6,375 nt of DNA from Rhodospirillaceae bacterium UBA6608 (GTDB lineage Bacteria; Pseudomonadota; Alphaproteobacteria; Rhodospirillales_A; Casp-alpha2). Shown in pieces: positions 1 through 5,795 of the stretch. A model generated the notes under the pieces. It was not told the origin of the DNA. It searched no databases and saw nothing but the letters and a program-made list of their open reading frames with translations. Each line of letters starts with the position of its first letter. Within the stretch, counting starts at the first letter, position 1. The stretch is from assembly GCA_002433335.1 (NCBI GenBank), contig DJHY01000227.1:1-6375 (forward strand). The letters run 5' to 3'. A program made the translations under genes and the position numbers.

Positions 1-1038
1 CACTTCGATAAGTTCGTGCGCAATACGACGACTTTGTCCGCCGTCGGGATCGTTGCCCTGGCGCTGACGGCGGTGCTGCTGCTGGGCACCATCGAGTCGG
101 CGCTGAACACGATCTTTCGCGTGACCCGCCCGCGCAGCCTGGGGCCGCGTCTTTTGGTGTTCTGGGCGATCATCACCCTGGGGCCGCTGCTGTTGGGGGC
201 GAGTTTCTCGCTTTCGGCCTATTTTTTCGCGGCGACGCAGTGGCTGGGCGTCGACCCGGCGACGGGTTTGTTGGGCGAAGCGGCGACGCTTCTTCCCACG
301 GGGATCATGATGGTCCTGTTGACCATGTTCTATGTGACCATTCCGAACCGCCCGGTGGCCTATGCCGGGGCGATTACCGGGGCGGTTGCCGCGGGGTTGC
401 TGATTGCCCTGTTGCGCAAGGGCTTCGGGTTCTACGTCACCAATTTCCCGACATATCAGAACATTTACGGCGCGCTGTCGGCGGTGCCGATCTTCCTGAT
501 CTGGATGTATCTGTCCTGGGCGGTGGTGCTGCTGGGCGCGACCCTGACGGCGACGATTTCCGAATGGCGCGAAGCCGGGGGGCGGCCGATCCATTTGGAC
601 AATTCGGCTTCATCCCGGCTGACCAGCGCCCTGGCGGTGCTGGCCAGGCTGTACGACAAGAGCAAGGACGGTGGTGGTGCGCCCCGTCGGGAACTGATCC
701 GCGCGGCGCGGGTCTCCCTGGTGGTGTTGGAGCCGCTGCTGGAGCTTCTCCGCAACAAAGGTTACGTCGAGCGGACGTCGCGTGGGGCCTGGGTATTGGC
801 CCGCGACCTGCATTCGGCCAGCCTTTACGATCTGTATCGTGATCTGGGTCTGGGCGTGAATGACGACGACGAAACCCTGCGTCAGGACGGGTGGCAGGCG
901 ACCTTGTCCGAGCACCTCAATTCCCTACGGCAGCGCAATGCCGAAGCCATGGCCTTGCCGATTGCCCAGGTTTTTAAGACCGAAGACGAGGGCGAAATGG
1001 AAGGGAAGGGGGATAGCCCCCTGAAAAGCGTTTCGTAA
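1..1038 (+). CDS. YihY/BrkB-family inner membrane protein, 5'-truncated by the window edge
   Basis: The frame is open from base 1 (H-F-D-K-F-V...) and ends at TAA 1036-1038. The 345 visible residues are therefore the C-terminal part, and the GTG at 16 is probably internal. What is seen: at least five hydrophobic segments over about nt 40-110, 155-235, 285-350, 355-420 and 460-560, then a soluble tail. Family hallmarks are an early segment with TIESALNTIFRV, the LGPLLLGAS stretch, and the signature around YQNIYGALSAVPIFLIWMYLSW followed by LLGAT. The family was once called RNase BN by mistake; it is an integral inner-membrane family of poorly known role. The last ~150 residues (from about nt 600) are hydrophilic. 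They contain a stretch (ELIRAARVS...LLELLRNKGYVERT) that looks like a small winged-helix fold, then an acidic/basic tail. The gene is convergent with the J-domain gene, with 5 bases between the stops. Family assignment is confident; substrate or role is unknown. Confidence 0.9.
   Translation, partial: HFDKFVRNTTTLSAVGIVALALTAVLLLGTIESALNTIFRVTRPRSLGPRLLVFWAIITLGPLLLGASFSLSAYFFAATQWLGVDPATGLLGEAATLLPTGIMMVLLTMFYVTIPNRPVAYAGAITGAVAAGLLIALLRKGFGFYVTNFPTYQNIYGALSAVPIFLIWMYLSWAVVLLGATLTATISEWREAGGRPIHLDNSASSRLTSALAVLARLYDKSKDGGGAPRRELIRAARVSLVVLEPLLELLRNKGYVERTSRGAWVLARDLHSASLYDLYRDLGLGVNDDDETLRQDGWQATLSEHLNSLRQRNAEAMALPIAQVFKTEDEGEMEGKGDSPLKSVS
1007..1022. terminator. G5/C5 stem-loop at the convergent 3' ends (weak terminator candidate)
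   Basis: AGGGGG, loop ATAG, CCCCCT forms a perfect 6-bp stem with a 4-base loop inside the last codons of the YihY-family gene. Read on the minus strand (downstream of the J-domain gene stop), it is followed by the pyrimidine-rich TTCCCTTCC rather than a clean T-run. Read on the plus strand it is followed by GAAAAGCG. It could help end the minus-strand transcript, but it is not a canonical intrinsic terminator. Confidence 0.3.
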
Positions 1039-1043
1039 CCGCG

Positions 1044-1910
1044 CTAGCTGGCCTTTGCGCCGGTTTTCTTGGCCCATTTGCCGACAAGGGCGCGTAATTC
1101 CGGGTCCGGTTGTTTCGGCAGGACAACCTTCAGCGTCACGAACTGATCGCCCGTTTCGCCGGTATCCTCATCTTTCACGCCCTTGCCCTTCAGGCGCAGC
1201 ACCGTGCCGGTGTTGGCGTTTTCGGGCACCGTGACGCTGACTTCGCCGGTCAAGGTGGGGGCGGTGACTTTGCCGCCCAGGACAGCCTCGGCCAAGCCGA
1301 CCGGAACTTCGACGTGAACGTCGCGTCCCTCGATGCGAAAGCGCGCATCAGGATCGACGGAGATGGTCACCAGGGCATCCCCGGCCTTTCCACCGCCCAA
1401 GCCCGGCATGCCCTGTTCCTTCAGGCGCAGAACCTGCCCATCCTTGGTGCTTTTGGGGATCGCGACCTTGAGGCGCTTGCCGTTGGTCATGCTGATGTAT
1501 TTGGTGCCGCCGTCCTTGGCCTCGACGGCGGTCAACTTCAGGGAATAGCTGACGTTGGCGCCATCGACCTTGACCGTTTGTTCCTGGCGCTTTTTCTGGC
1601 GGAAGGTATCGAACGGGTCTTTCTTCCAACGCCGGGTGCGGGCCTTGCCCTTGGCATCGTAGCCGGAGGTTTGGCGCCGGGCCGTGGGCTGGCCGGTGGC
1701 GTCGATTTCGCCGGCATCGTACTGGCGGCGGCGGTCCGGGTTCGACAAAACCTCGTAGGCCGCCGTCAGTTCCTTGAAATCGTCCTCGGCCCAGGGGTTA
1801 CCCGGGTCAAGGTCGGGGTGGCGCTCGCGCGCGGCCTTGCGATAGGCGCTTTTGATCTGTTCCGGCGTGGCCGATTTCGCCACGCCCAGAATCTTATACG
1901 CATCTTTCAT
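1044..1910 (-). CDS. J-domain co-chaperone, CbpA/DnaJ type II-like (no zinc finger)
   Basis: This 288-residue Hsp40 protein should stimulate a DnaK-type ATPase and deliver unfolded clients in the cytoplasm. The J domain is at residues 1-65 (starts MKDAYKILGV, HPD motif at 31-33, ends with NPDRRRQYD). A basic linker follows (about 66-110, including RTRRWKKDPFDTF). The two C-terminal beta domains are at about 111-190 and 191-270; typical elements are the IPKSTKDGQVLRLKEQG loop, GDALVTISV and TVPENANTGTVLRLKGKG. There are no cysteines, so the DnaJ CxxCxGxG zinc domain is absent, and the linker lacks the usual Gly/Phe-rich run. That places it near CbpA/DjlA-like accessory J proteins rather than housekeeping DnaJ. 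It lies 41 bp after the lipoprotein gene on the same strand with no promoter visible between them, so co-transcription is likely. Its ribosome-binding site is weak (GGAC about 6 bases before ATG). Confidence 0.93.
   Translation of the reverse strand: MKDAYKILGVAKSATPEQIKSAYRKAARERHPDLDPGNPWAEDDFKELTAAYEVLSNPDRRRQYDAGEIDATGQPTARRQTSGYDAKGKARTRRWKKDPFDTFRQKKRQEQTVKVDGANVSYSLKLTAVEAKDGGTKYISMTNGKRLKVAIPKSTKDGQVLRLKEQGMPGLGGGKAGDALVTISVDPDARFRIEGRDVHVEVPVGLAEAVLGGKVTAPTLTGEVSVTVPENANTGTVLRLKGKGVKDEDTGETGDQFVTLKVVLPKQPDPELRALVGKWAKKTGAKAS
1048..1070 (+). terminator. Possible weak intrinsic terminator of the YihY-family gene
   Basis: CTGGC (1048-1052) can pair with GCCGG (1059-1063), with one G-U pair and a 6-base loop. 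It is followed at once by TTTTCTT (1064-1070), in the right place just after the YihY stop. The stem is short and lies inside the 3' end of the opposing J-domain gene, so coding constraint could also produce it. Confidence 0.3.
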
Positions 1911-1951
1911 GGCCGTCCGAACCCCGCCCCGGTTGACGTCCGATTACGACG

Positions 1952-2425
1952 TTAGTTGGCGACGCGCCAAGTGCCGTCGGGCTGACGGCAGGCCGTGCCG
2001 ACGGCTTTTTCGGTCTTGCCGTCGATCACTACGGTCGTCTCGTATTCACGGCAATTCTCGCCACCGGCGGTCTGATAGGTCTTGACCGGGGTGAAGGTGC
2101 CGGAAGCCTTGGAATCCGGATTGTTCCAGCTCGAGGTCTGGTTGGTCTTGTTGTATTCCAGGGCGTCCTGAGCCGTCCGCTGGGCATAGGCCTTGTCGGC
2201 TTTGTCCAGGGATTTGCCGGCTTCGCCACCGAGCCAAGCGCCAGCCAGCGCGCCAACCGCGACGGCAGCCATCTGGCCGCGGCCGCCACCGAACTGAGAG
2301 CCGGCCAGGGCACCCAGGCCCGCACCGATCAGCGTGCCGACCGTCTGTTTTTCGCCTTGATCGTTCGCGCATCCGAGCAACGCCAGGGAAAGCACGACAA
2401 CACCGGAAAATTTCGCGATGTGCAT
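1952..2425 (-). CDS. Glycine-zipper outer-membrane lipoprotein, 17 kDa surface-antigen family
   Basis: This is a 157-residue envelope lipoprotein. The N-terminus is a lipoprotein signal: positive K5, hydrophobic VVVLSLALL, and a lipobox LLGC ending at C19. The residue after the Cys is Ala, not Asp, which by the E. coli Lol rule favours the outer membrane. Residues 30-70 form a 2TM glycine zipper with G at 30, 34, 38, 42, 46-48, 58, 62, 66, 67 and 70 ([13 protein letters not shown], then [13 protein letters not shown]). A polar, Gln/Asn/Lys-rich linker follows. The C-terminal module has [14 protein letters not shown] and [11 protein letters not shown], with two cysteines (C125, C146) that could form a periplasmic disulfide. 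This order is that of the Rickettsia 17 kDa antigen (RT0821/Lpp0805-like) family. The start is backed by GAGGT 10 bases upstream of the ATG. It is first in a unit with the J-domain gene and divergent from pdxH. The precise function is unknown; a structural or envelope-stress role is an inference. Confidence 0.9.
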   Translation of the reverse strand: MHIAKFSGVVVLSLALLGCANDQGEKQTVGTLIGAGLGALAGSQFGGGRGQMAAVAVGALAGAWLGGEAGKSLDKADKAYAQRTAQDALEYNKTNQTSSWNNPDSKASGTFTPVKTYQTAGGENCREYETTVVIDGKTEKAVGTACRQPDGTWRVAN

Positions 2426-2435
2426 AATAACGATG

Positions 2436-2441
2436 ACCTCT
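2436..2441 (-). promoter_or_regulatory. Ribosome binding site of the lipoprotein gene
   Basis: AGAGGT on the minus strand (bases 2441 to 2436) lies 10 bases before the ATG at 2425-2423. It has a five-base GAGGT match to the anti-Shine-Dalgarno, which supports the chosen start. Confidence 0.6.
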
Positions 2442-2464
2442 TCGTCTTTGCGTCCGTTAAACCG

Positions 2465-2500
2465 CCCCGTTGCCGTTCCGCCATGCGGCGACGGCCGGGG
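2465..2500 (-). promoter_or_regulatory. Strong stem-loop in the 5' leader of the lipoprotein gene
   Basis: Read on the minus strand, three consecutive stems pair: CCCCG with CGGGG, GCCGT with ACGGC, and CGCC with GGCG. The loop is GCAT. The only interruptions are two 2-base bulges (GA and AA) on the 3' arm, giving 14 base pairs in 36 nt. It sits 40-75 nt upstream of the lipoprotein ATG and so would be in its leader RNA if either upstream promoter candidate is used. No T-run follows, so it is not a standard terminator. mRNA stabilisation, attenuation or protein binding are possible; none is shown by sequence alone. Confidence 0.5.
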
Positions 2501-2506
2501 CCTCCT
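2501..2506 (-). promoter_or_regulatory. Perfect AGGAGG abutting the leader stem-loop
   Basis: AGGAGG on the minus strand ends one base before the 5' arm of the leader stem-loop. The nearest ATG downstream (2484-2482) is 16 bases away inside the stem-loop, too far for normal initiation. The real lipoprotein start is about 75 bases away. It could be a ribosome standby site or a chance match. Confidence 0.25.
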
Positions 2507-2560
2507 ATCCTTGGCCGAAATCCCTTAATATCCGGTATTCGCGACCATGGACATTATCTT

Positions 2561-2587
2561 GTCAAAGGATTATGGCAGACCTTTGAC
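2561..2587. repeat. Inverted repeat GTCAAAGG-N11-CCTTTGAC, operator candidate
   Basis: There are two perfect 8-bp arms, 2561-2568 and 2580-2587, with centres 19 bp apart. The match continues imperfectly outward (TT before the left arm, CCAA after the right arm, with one extra C). The spacer contains CATAAT, the -10 candidate for the minus-strand lipoprotein promoter, and the left arm overlaps the TTGACA element. The position between divergent genes and the near two-turn arm spacing suit a dimeric regulator. The regulator is unknown. Confidence 0.4.
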
Positions 2588-2614
2588 CAATTCTGCCAAT
2601 CGGATCTGTACAAT

Positions 2615-3235
2615 ATGGACGACCATTCTCAAGACGACGATCTTCCCCGCACCCCGGCTACCGACAACCCGATCGAGAAGTTCCGCGGGTGGTTGGGCGA
2701 GGCCGAAGCCAAGGAGATCAACAACCACAACGCCATGGCCTTGGCTACCTCGACGCCTGACGGGCGGCCGAGCGTGCGCATGGTGTTGCTGAAGGACGTC
2801 GATGACCGCGGATTCGTGTTCTACACCAACCTGGAAAGCCGGAAGGGTGGGGAGCTGTTGGGCAATCCGTTCGCCGCATTGTGTTTCCATTGGAAATCCC
2901 TGGATCGTCAGGTTCGGGTCGAAGGGGCGGTGCAGCCTGTCGATCCATCCGAGGCCGACGCCTATTACGAAAGCCGCCATCGCTCGTCGCGGATCGGGGC
3001 CTGGGCGTCGCGTCAGTCGCGGCCGATGAAAACACGGTTCGACCTGGAAAAGCGGGTCGCCGAGTTCACCGCCAAGTTCCATATCGGCGCGATTCCGCGG
3101 CCCGATTTTTGGTCCGGGTTCCGGATCGTACCCAGCCGTATCGAGTTTTGGACCGAAGGCGCGTTTCGCCTGCACGAACGCATCGTGTACCATCGGGTCG
3201 AAACCGGCTGGGAGACCGAACGGCTGTTCCCGTGA
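2615..3235 (+). CDS. pdxH: Pyridoxamine/pyridoxine 5'-phosphate oxidase
   Basis: PdxH is the FMN-dependent cytoplasmic oxidase that turns pyridoxine or pyridoxamine 5'-phosphate into pyridoxal 5'-phosphate, the last step of PLP synthesis and salvage. The protein has 206 residues and aligns throughout with a constant offset of 12 to E. coli PdxH. R55 and K60 lie in [10 protein letters not shown], then [13 protein letters not shown]99 in RQVRVEG, Y117, R121 and S125 (phosphate site), W179, and R185/H187 in FRLHER. The ending ETERLFP is the classic C-terminus. The ATG at 2615 fits the usual length and N-terminus (acidic, then [14 protein letters not shown]). The frame stays open upstream to 2357, but that part lies antisense to the lipoprotein gene and has no PdxH similarity. 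It heads a four-gene run and shares its last bases with the fieF start. The identification is secure. Confidence 0.97.
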   Translation: MDDHSQDDDLPRTPATDNPIEKFRGWLGEAEAKEINNHNAMALATSTPDGRPSVRMVLLKDVDDRGFVFYTNLESRKGGELLGNPFAALCFHWKSLDRQVRVEGAVQPVDPSEADAYYESRHRSSRIGAWASRQSRPMKTRFDLEKRVAEFTAKFHIGAIPRPDFWSGFRIVPSRIEFWTEGAFRLHERIVYHRVETGWETERLFP

Positions 3236-4200
3236 GCGACGAGACGCAACCACAAACGGATAAAACCGCCGCCGCCGCGAAAGCGGGGGCAGGGCCAATT
3301 GGCCTGGATAGCCGGGGCATGCGGCTCATGCGGGCGGCGACCTATGCCTCGGTTACGGCGGCGCTGATCCTGATCTTCGTCAAATTTGCTGCCTGGACCA
3401 TGACGGAATCGGTCAGCCTGTTGTCGACGTTGATCGATTCCATGCTCGATGCACTGGCCTCGATCGTCAATCTGGTCGCTGTCCACCATGCCTTGCAGCC
3501 CGCTGACCGGGAACATCGCTTCGGCCATGGCAAGGCGGAACCCCTGGCGGGTTTGGCGCAGGCTGCCTTTATTTGCGGGTCAGGCGGGTTTCTGTTGTTG
3601 CAGGCGGGCGAGCGGCTCATCCATCCGAGGCCCGTGGTCAATACCGAGATCGGATACGCGGTGATGGTGTTTTCCATCGTCGTAACGGTAGCCTTGGTGC
3701 TGTTCCAGCGCTACGTGGTGCGTCAATCGGGATCCGTCGCGATCAGCGCCGACAGTCTGCATTATCAGACCGACGTGATGATTAACGGCAGCGTCATCTT
3801 GTCGCTGTTCATCGTCTCTGAATTCGGCATCACCATCGCCGATCCGCTGTTTGCCGTGGCGATCGCCGGCTACATCGTGATCGGCGCGCTGACCATCGGC
3901 AAGCAGGCTCTGGACATGTTGATGGACCGGGAACTTGCGGACGAAGACCGCGGCCGTATCCGTGAAATCGTCGTTGCCCATACCGAAGTGCGCGGCATGC
4001 ACGACCTGCGGACTCGGTCGTCGGGGACGGATTTGTTCATCCAGATGCATCTGGAACTCGATCCCGAGATCACCCTGGCCCGGGCGCATAGTATTACGGA
4101 GCAAGTCACCCGTGACTTGTTGGCCGTCTATCCCAATGCCCAGATCATCATTCACGAAGATCCCGAGGGTCTGATGGAAGAACGGGCGGTGTTTAAATGA
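3232..4200 (+). CDS. fieF: Cation diffusion facilitator, FieF-type Zn/Fe/Cd efflux transporter
   Basis: This is a 322-residue inner-membrane proton/metal antiporter of the CDF family. The GTG start at 3232 overlaps the pdxH TGA as GTGA, pointing to translational coupling. Metal-binding residues follow E. coli FieF (YiiP) at offset 24-25. Site A is D69, D73 (TM2), H177 and D181 (TM5, LHYQTD). Site B is D92, H95 and H99 ([14 protein letters not shown]). Site C in the cytoplasmic ferredoxin-like domain is H257, H273, H286, H308 and D310 ([35 protein letters not shown]). Six membrane segments are expected within about residues 35-225. The DD/HD site A set fits Zn/Cd/Fe-type transporters. The N-terminus is about 24 residues longer than in E. 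coli and rich in Ala/Lys/Thr; a later start (M30 or M33) cannot be excluded. The in vivo metal is not decided by sequence. Confidence 0.93.
   Translation: MSDETQPQTDKTAAAAKAGAGPIGLDSRGMRLMRAATYASVTAALILIFVKFAAWTMTESVSLLSTLIDSMLDALASIVNLVAVHHALQPADREHRFGHGKAEPLAGLAQAAFICGSGGFLLLQAGERLIHPRPVVNTEIGYAVMVFSIVVTVALVLFQRYVVRQSGSVAISADSLHYQTDVMINGSVILSLFIVSEFGITIADPLFAVAIAGYIVIGALTIGKQALDMLMDRELADEDRGRIREIVVAHTEVRGMHDLRTRSSGTDLFIQMHLELDPEITLARAHSITEQVTRDLLAVYPNAQIIIHEDPEGLMEERAVFK
4102..4119. repeat. 18-bp inverted repeat inside fieF
   Basis: CAAGTCAC-CC-GTGACTTG has 8-bp perfect arms with a 2-base centre, in the codons for EQVTRDLL near the 3' end of fieF and about 80 bases before the next start. 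It may be a binding site or chance. About one such dyad per window of this size is expected at random if spacers of 0-12 are allowed. Confidence 0.25.
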
Positions 4201-5795
4201 GCGACGGCGACGGCGGTGCAGGCATGGCGCAGGGCCTGGCCCTGCAACAGGCGGTGATCGCATTCCTGTCCGAACCCGCGGCCTATGGTCTGCCGGGGAA
4301 TGCCCCGATCGCCCGTCAGGAAACCCATGTTTCGCATGTTTTCCTGGCCGGAGATCGCGCGTTCAAGCTCAAGAAACAGGTTCGCTTTCCCTATCTGGAT
4401 TTTTCGACCCTGGATGCGCGCAAGGAAGCCTGCGACGAGGAATTGGAGATCAACCGCCGGACCGCGCCGGAAATCTACCTTAGGGTCGCCGCCGTCACAG
4501 ATCAGGGAAGCGGTGTTTTCGCCTTGGATGGCGACGGGCCGGTGGCCGAATGGCTGGTCGAAATGCGGCGCTTCCCGGACGGGGCCTTGTTCACTCATCT
4601 GGGCGATGCCGGGGCCTTGAACCGCCGTTTGATGGAAGACCTCGCCGACCGGATTCAGGCTTTTCACGCCGATGCCGAAATCGACCGGGAGCGGGGCGGT
4701 TCCGCCGGGACAAGGGCAATCATCGACAATGACGATTCCAGCTTTCGCGCGGCCCCCGGCAACCTGTTCAACGCCGACGACATCGACGCCCTGACAGACG
4801 GCTCGCGGCTGTTGCAGGAAGGATTGTCGGGCCTGTTGGATGCGCGGCGCGAAGGCGGTCGGGTGCGGCACTGTCATGGGGACCTACATCTGGGCAACAT
4901 CTGCATGTTCGACGATCGCCCGACATTGTTTGATGCCATCGAATTCAGCCCAGCCTTTTCGCGCATCGACGTGTTGTACGATCTGGCCTTTCTGTTGATG
5001 GACCTGGACTTGCGCGGCCATCGCCGATTGGCGTCGATCGTTCTGAACCGCTACCTCGACCGTGCGCCCCTGGACGCCGGTGATTTGGACGGACTGGCCC
5101 TGATGCCGCTGTTCCTGTCCATGCGCGCGGCGATCCGCGCCCATGTCGGTGCGTTCCAGGCCGGGACCCTGGCCGATAAGGCCGAAGCCGACCGCCGCGC
5201 CGGGCGGGCGCGGGAATATTTCTTCCGCGCATTGGAATATCTCCGTCCGCCGCCGCCGGTCCTGATCGCCGTGGGCGGTTTGTCCGGCAGCGGGAAAAGC
5301 CGCCTGGCCCGGGAAATCGCGCCGCAGCTTGGGGCCGCGCCGGGGGCCCGTGTGGTTCGTACGGACGTGATGCGCAAGCGGTTGGCCGGGATCGATCTAT
5401 TCGACCGCCTGCCCCCGGAAAGCTACACGCCCGAGGCCTCGCGCCGGACCTACGACGCCTGTTTCGACGAAATCCGCCGGGCCTTGGCGATTGGCCGCTC
5501 CGTGGTGTTCGATGCGGTTTCGCTGCGGCCCGGGGAACGCCTTGCCGTCGAGGCCTTGGCCGATGAATTGAGCGTGCCGTTCCTGGGGCTTTGGGCCGAT
5601 GCGCCGCTGGCGGTTCGGCTGGAACGTGTCGGTGGGCGCACCGCCAATGTCTCCGACGCCGGGGCCGAGGTCGCCCAGGCGCAGGAGGACCTGGACTTGG
5701 GCGAGCTGACCTGGACCGTGATCGATAGCTCCGGGGCGCGGCGCAATACAGTTGCCGGGGCCCTGGCCGTGATCCGAGATCAGGGGTTGGCCTGA
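4197..5795 (+). CDS. Two-domain protein: aminoglycoside-phosphotransferase-like kinase fused to a P-loop (zeta-toxin/kinase-like) ATPase
   Basis: A 532-residue soluble protein matching the architecture annotated as bifunctional aminoglycoside phosphotransferase/ATP-binding protein (COG2187 plus COG0645, from memory). The N-terminal ~340 residues are a protein-kinase-like fold. Residues 43-75 (HVSHVFLAGDRAFKLKK, then FPYLDFSTLDAR) carry likely ATP-binding lysines K57/K59. HGDLHLGN at 227-234 gives the catalytic D229 and N234, and FDAIEF at 245-250 gives the metal-binding D246. The C-terminal domain starts at about 355 with Walker A GLSGSGKS (361-368, K367). It continues with RTDVMRK (D390), VVFDAVSLR (D439) and NVSDAGAEVAQAQ (484-496), as in small-molecule kinases. 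Both sites look intact. The ATG overlaps the fieF stop as ATGA; a second Met at residue 10 is an alternative start. The substrate is unknown, and there is no reason from sequence to call it a drug-resistance gene. Confidence 0.88.
   Translation: MSDGDGGAGMAQGLALQQAVIAFLSEPAAYGLPGNAPIARQETHVSHVFLAGDRAFKLKKQVRFPYLDFSTLDARKEACDEELEINRRTAPEIYLRVAAVTDQGSGVFALDGDGPVAEWLVEMRRFPDGALFTHLGDAGALNRRLMEDLADRIQAFHADAEIDRERGGSAGTRAIIDNDDSSFRAAPGNLFNADDIDALTDGSRLLQEGLSGLLDARREGGRVRHCHGDLHLGNICMFDDRPTLFDAIEFSPAFSRIDVLYDLAFLLMDLDLRGHRRLASIVLNRYLDRAPLDAGDLDGLALMPLFLSMRAAIRAHVGAFQAGTLADKAEADRRAGRAREYFFRALEYLRPPPPVLIAVGGLSGSGKSRLAREIAPQLGAAPGARVVRTDVMRKRLAGIDLFDRLPPESYTPEASRRTYDACFDEIRRALAIGRSVVFDAVSLRPGERLAVEALADELSVPFLGLWADAPLAVRLERVGGRTANVSDAGAEVAQAQEDLDLGELTWTVIDSSGARRNTVAGALAVIRDQGLA
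4229..4245. repeat. 17-bp palindrome just after the kinase-fusion start
   Basis: GCAGGGCC-T-GGCCCTGC has 8-bp arms and a single central base, at codons 11-17 of the two-domain kinase gene. In RNA it could fold as a 6-bp GCAGGG/CCCTGC hairpin with a 5-base loop, about 30 nt after the start codon. It could affect translation of the coupled gene, or may simply reflect GC-rich codons for QGLALQ. Confidence 0.25.

Larger units (their letters stand above)
2426..2614. promoter_or_regulatory. Divergent intergenic control region (lipoprotein unit / pdxH operon)
   Basis: These 189 bases between two divergent starts should hold both promoters. On the minus strand two sigma70-like candidates are visible. 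One is TTGGCA (2599-2594) with 19 bases to CATAAT (2574-2569). The other is TTGACA (2565-2560) with 17 bases to a poor GCGAAT (2542-2537). Either would give the lipoprotein mRNA a leader of about 100-140 nt that contains the stem-loop at 2465-2500. On the plus strand I see no convincing promoter for pdxH. The sequence just before its ATG has only a weak CGGA 10 bases upstream, so translation may start without a strong Shine-Dalgarno. All promoter calls here are by eye. Confidence 0.45.

Noticed and set aside
1110..1955. Long plus-strand open frame (281 codons) antisense to the J-domain gene
   Set aside because: The opposite strand encodes a clear J-domain protein end to end. The antisense translation is low-complexity, Ala/Gly/Arg/Asp-rich with no family features, as expected for the mirror frame of a GC3-rich gene.
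2346..2484. Possible leader peptide on the minus strand starting at ATG 2484-2482 after AGGAGG
   Set aside because: The AGGAGG is 16 bases from that ATG, the start lies within the strong stem-loop, and the frame runs on into the lipoprotein gene out of frame without a short leader-like stop.
2357..2614. Upstream extension of the pdxH frame
   Set aside because: The extension overlaps the start of the lipoprotein gene and the divergent promoter region and does not resemble PdxH. The ATG at 2615 gives the normal family length and N-terminus.
2583..2614. TTGACC...TACAAT as a pdxH promoter
   Set aside because: The spacing is 20 bp, and the TACAAT touches the ATG at 2615, so transcription would start inside the gene and lose the start codon.
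2547..2792. 81-codon plus-strand frame starting in the intergenic region
   Set aside because: It has no Shine-Dalgarno, runs mostly out of frame through pdxH, and its translation is Arg/Pro/Thr/Trp-rich and typical of a shadow frame.
2881..3231. Upstream extension of the fieF frame inside pdxH
   Set aside because: It is Arg/Ser-rich out-of-frame translation of pdxH. The GTG at 3232 gives a normal FieF length and a standard GTGA overlap.
3293..3304. 12-bp palindrome GGCCAATTGGCC in the fieF N-terminal codons
   Set aside because: It is short enough to be expected by chance in this length of GC-rich DNA, and no context supports a function.
4197..5795. Reading the APH-like domain as an antibiotic resistance gene
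   Set aside because: The fused architecture and chromosomal operon context fit a housekeeping protein of unknown substrate. There is no mobile element nearby and no close resemblance to known aminoglycoside-resistance enzymes beyond the kinase motifs.
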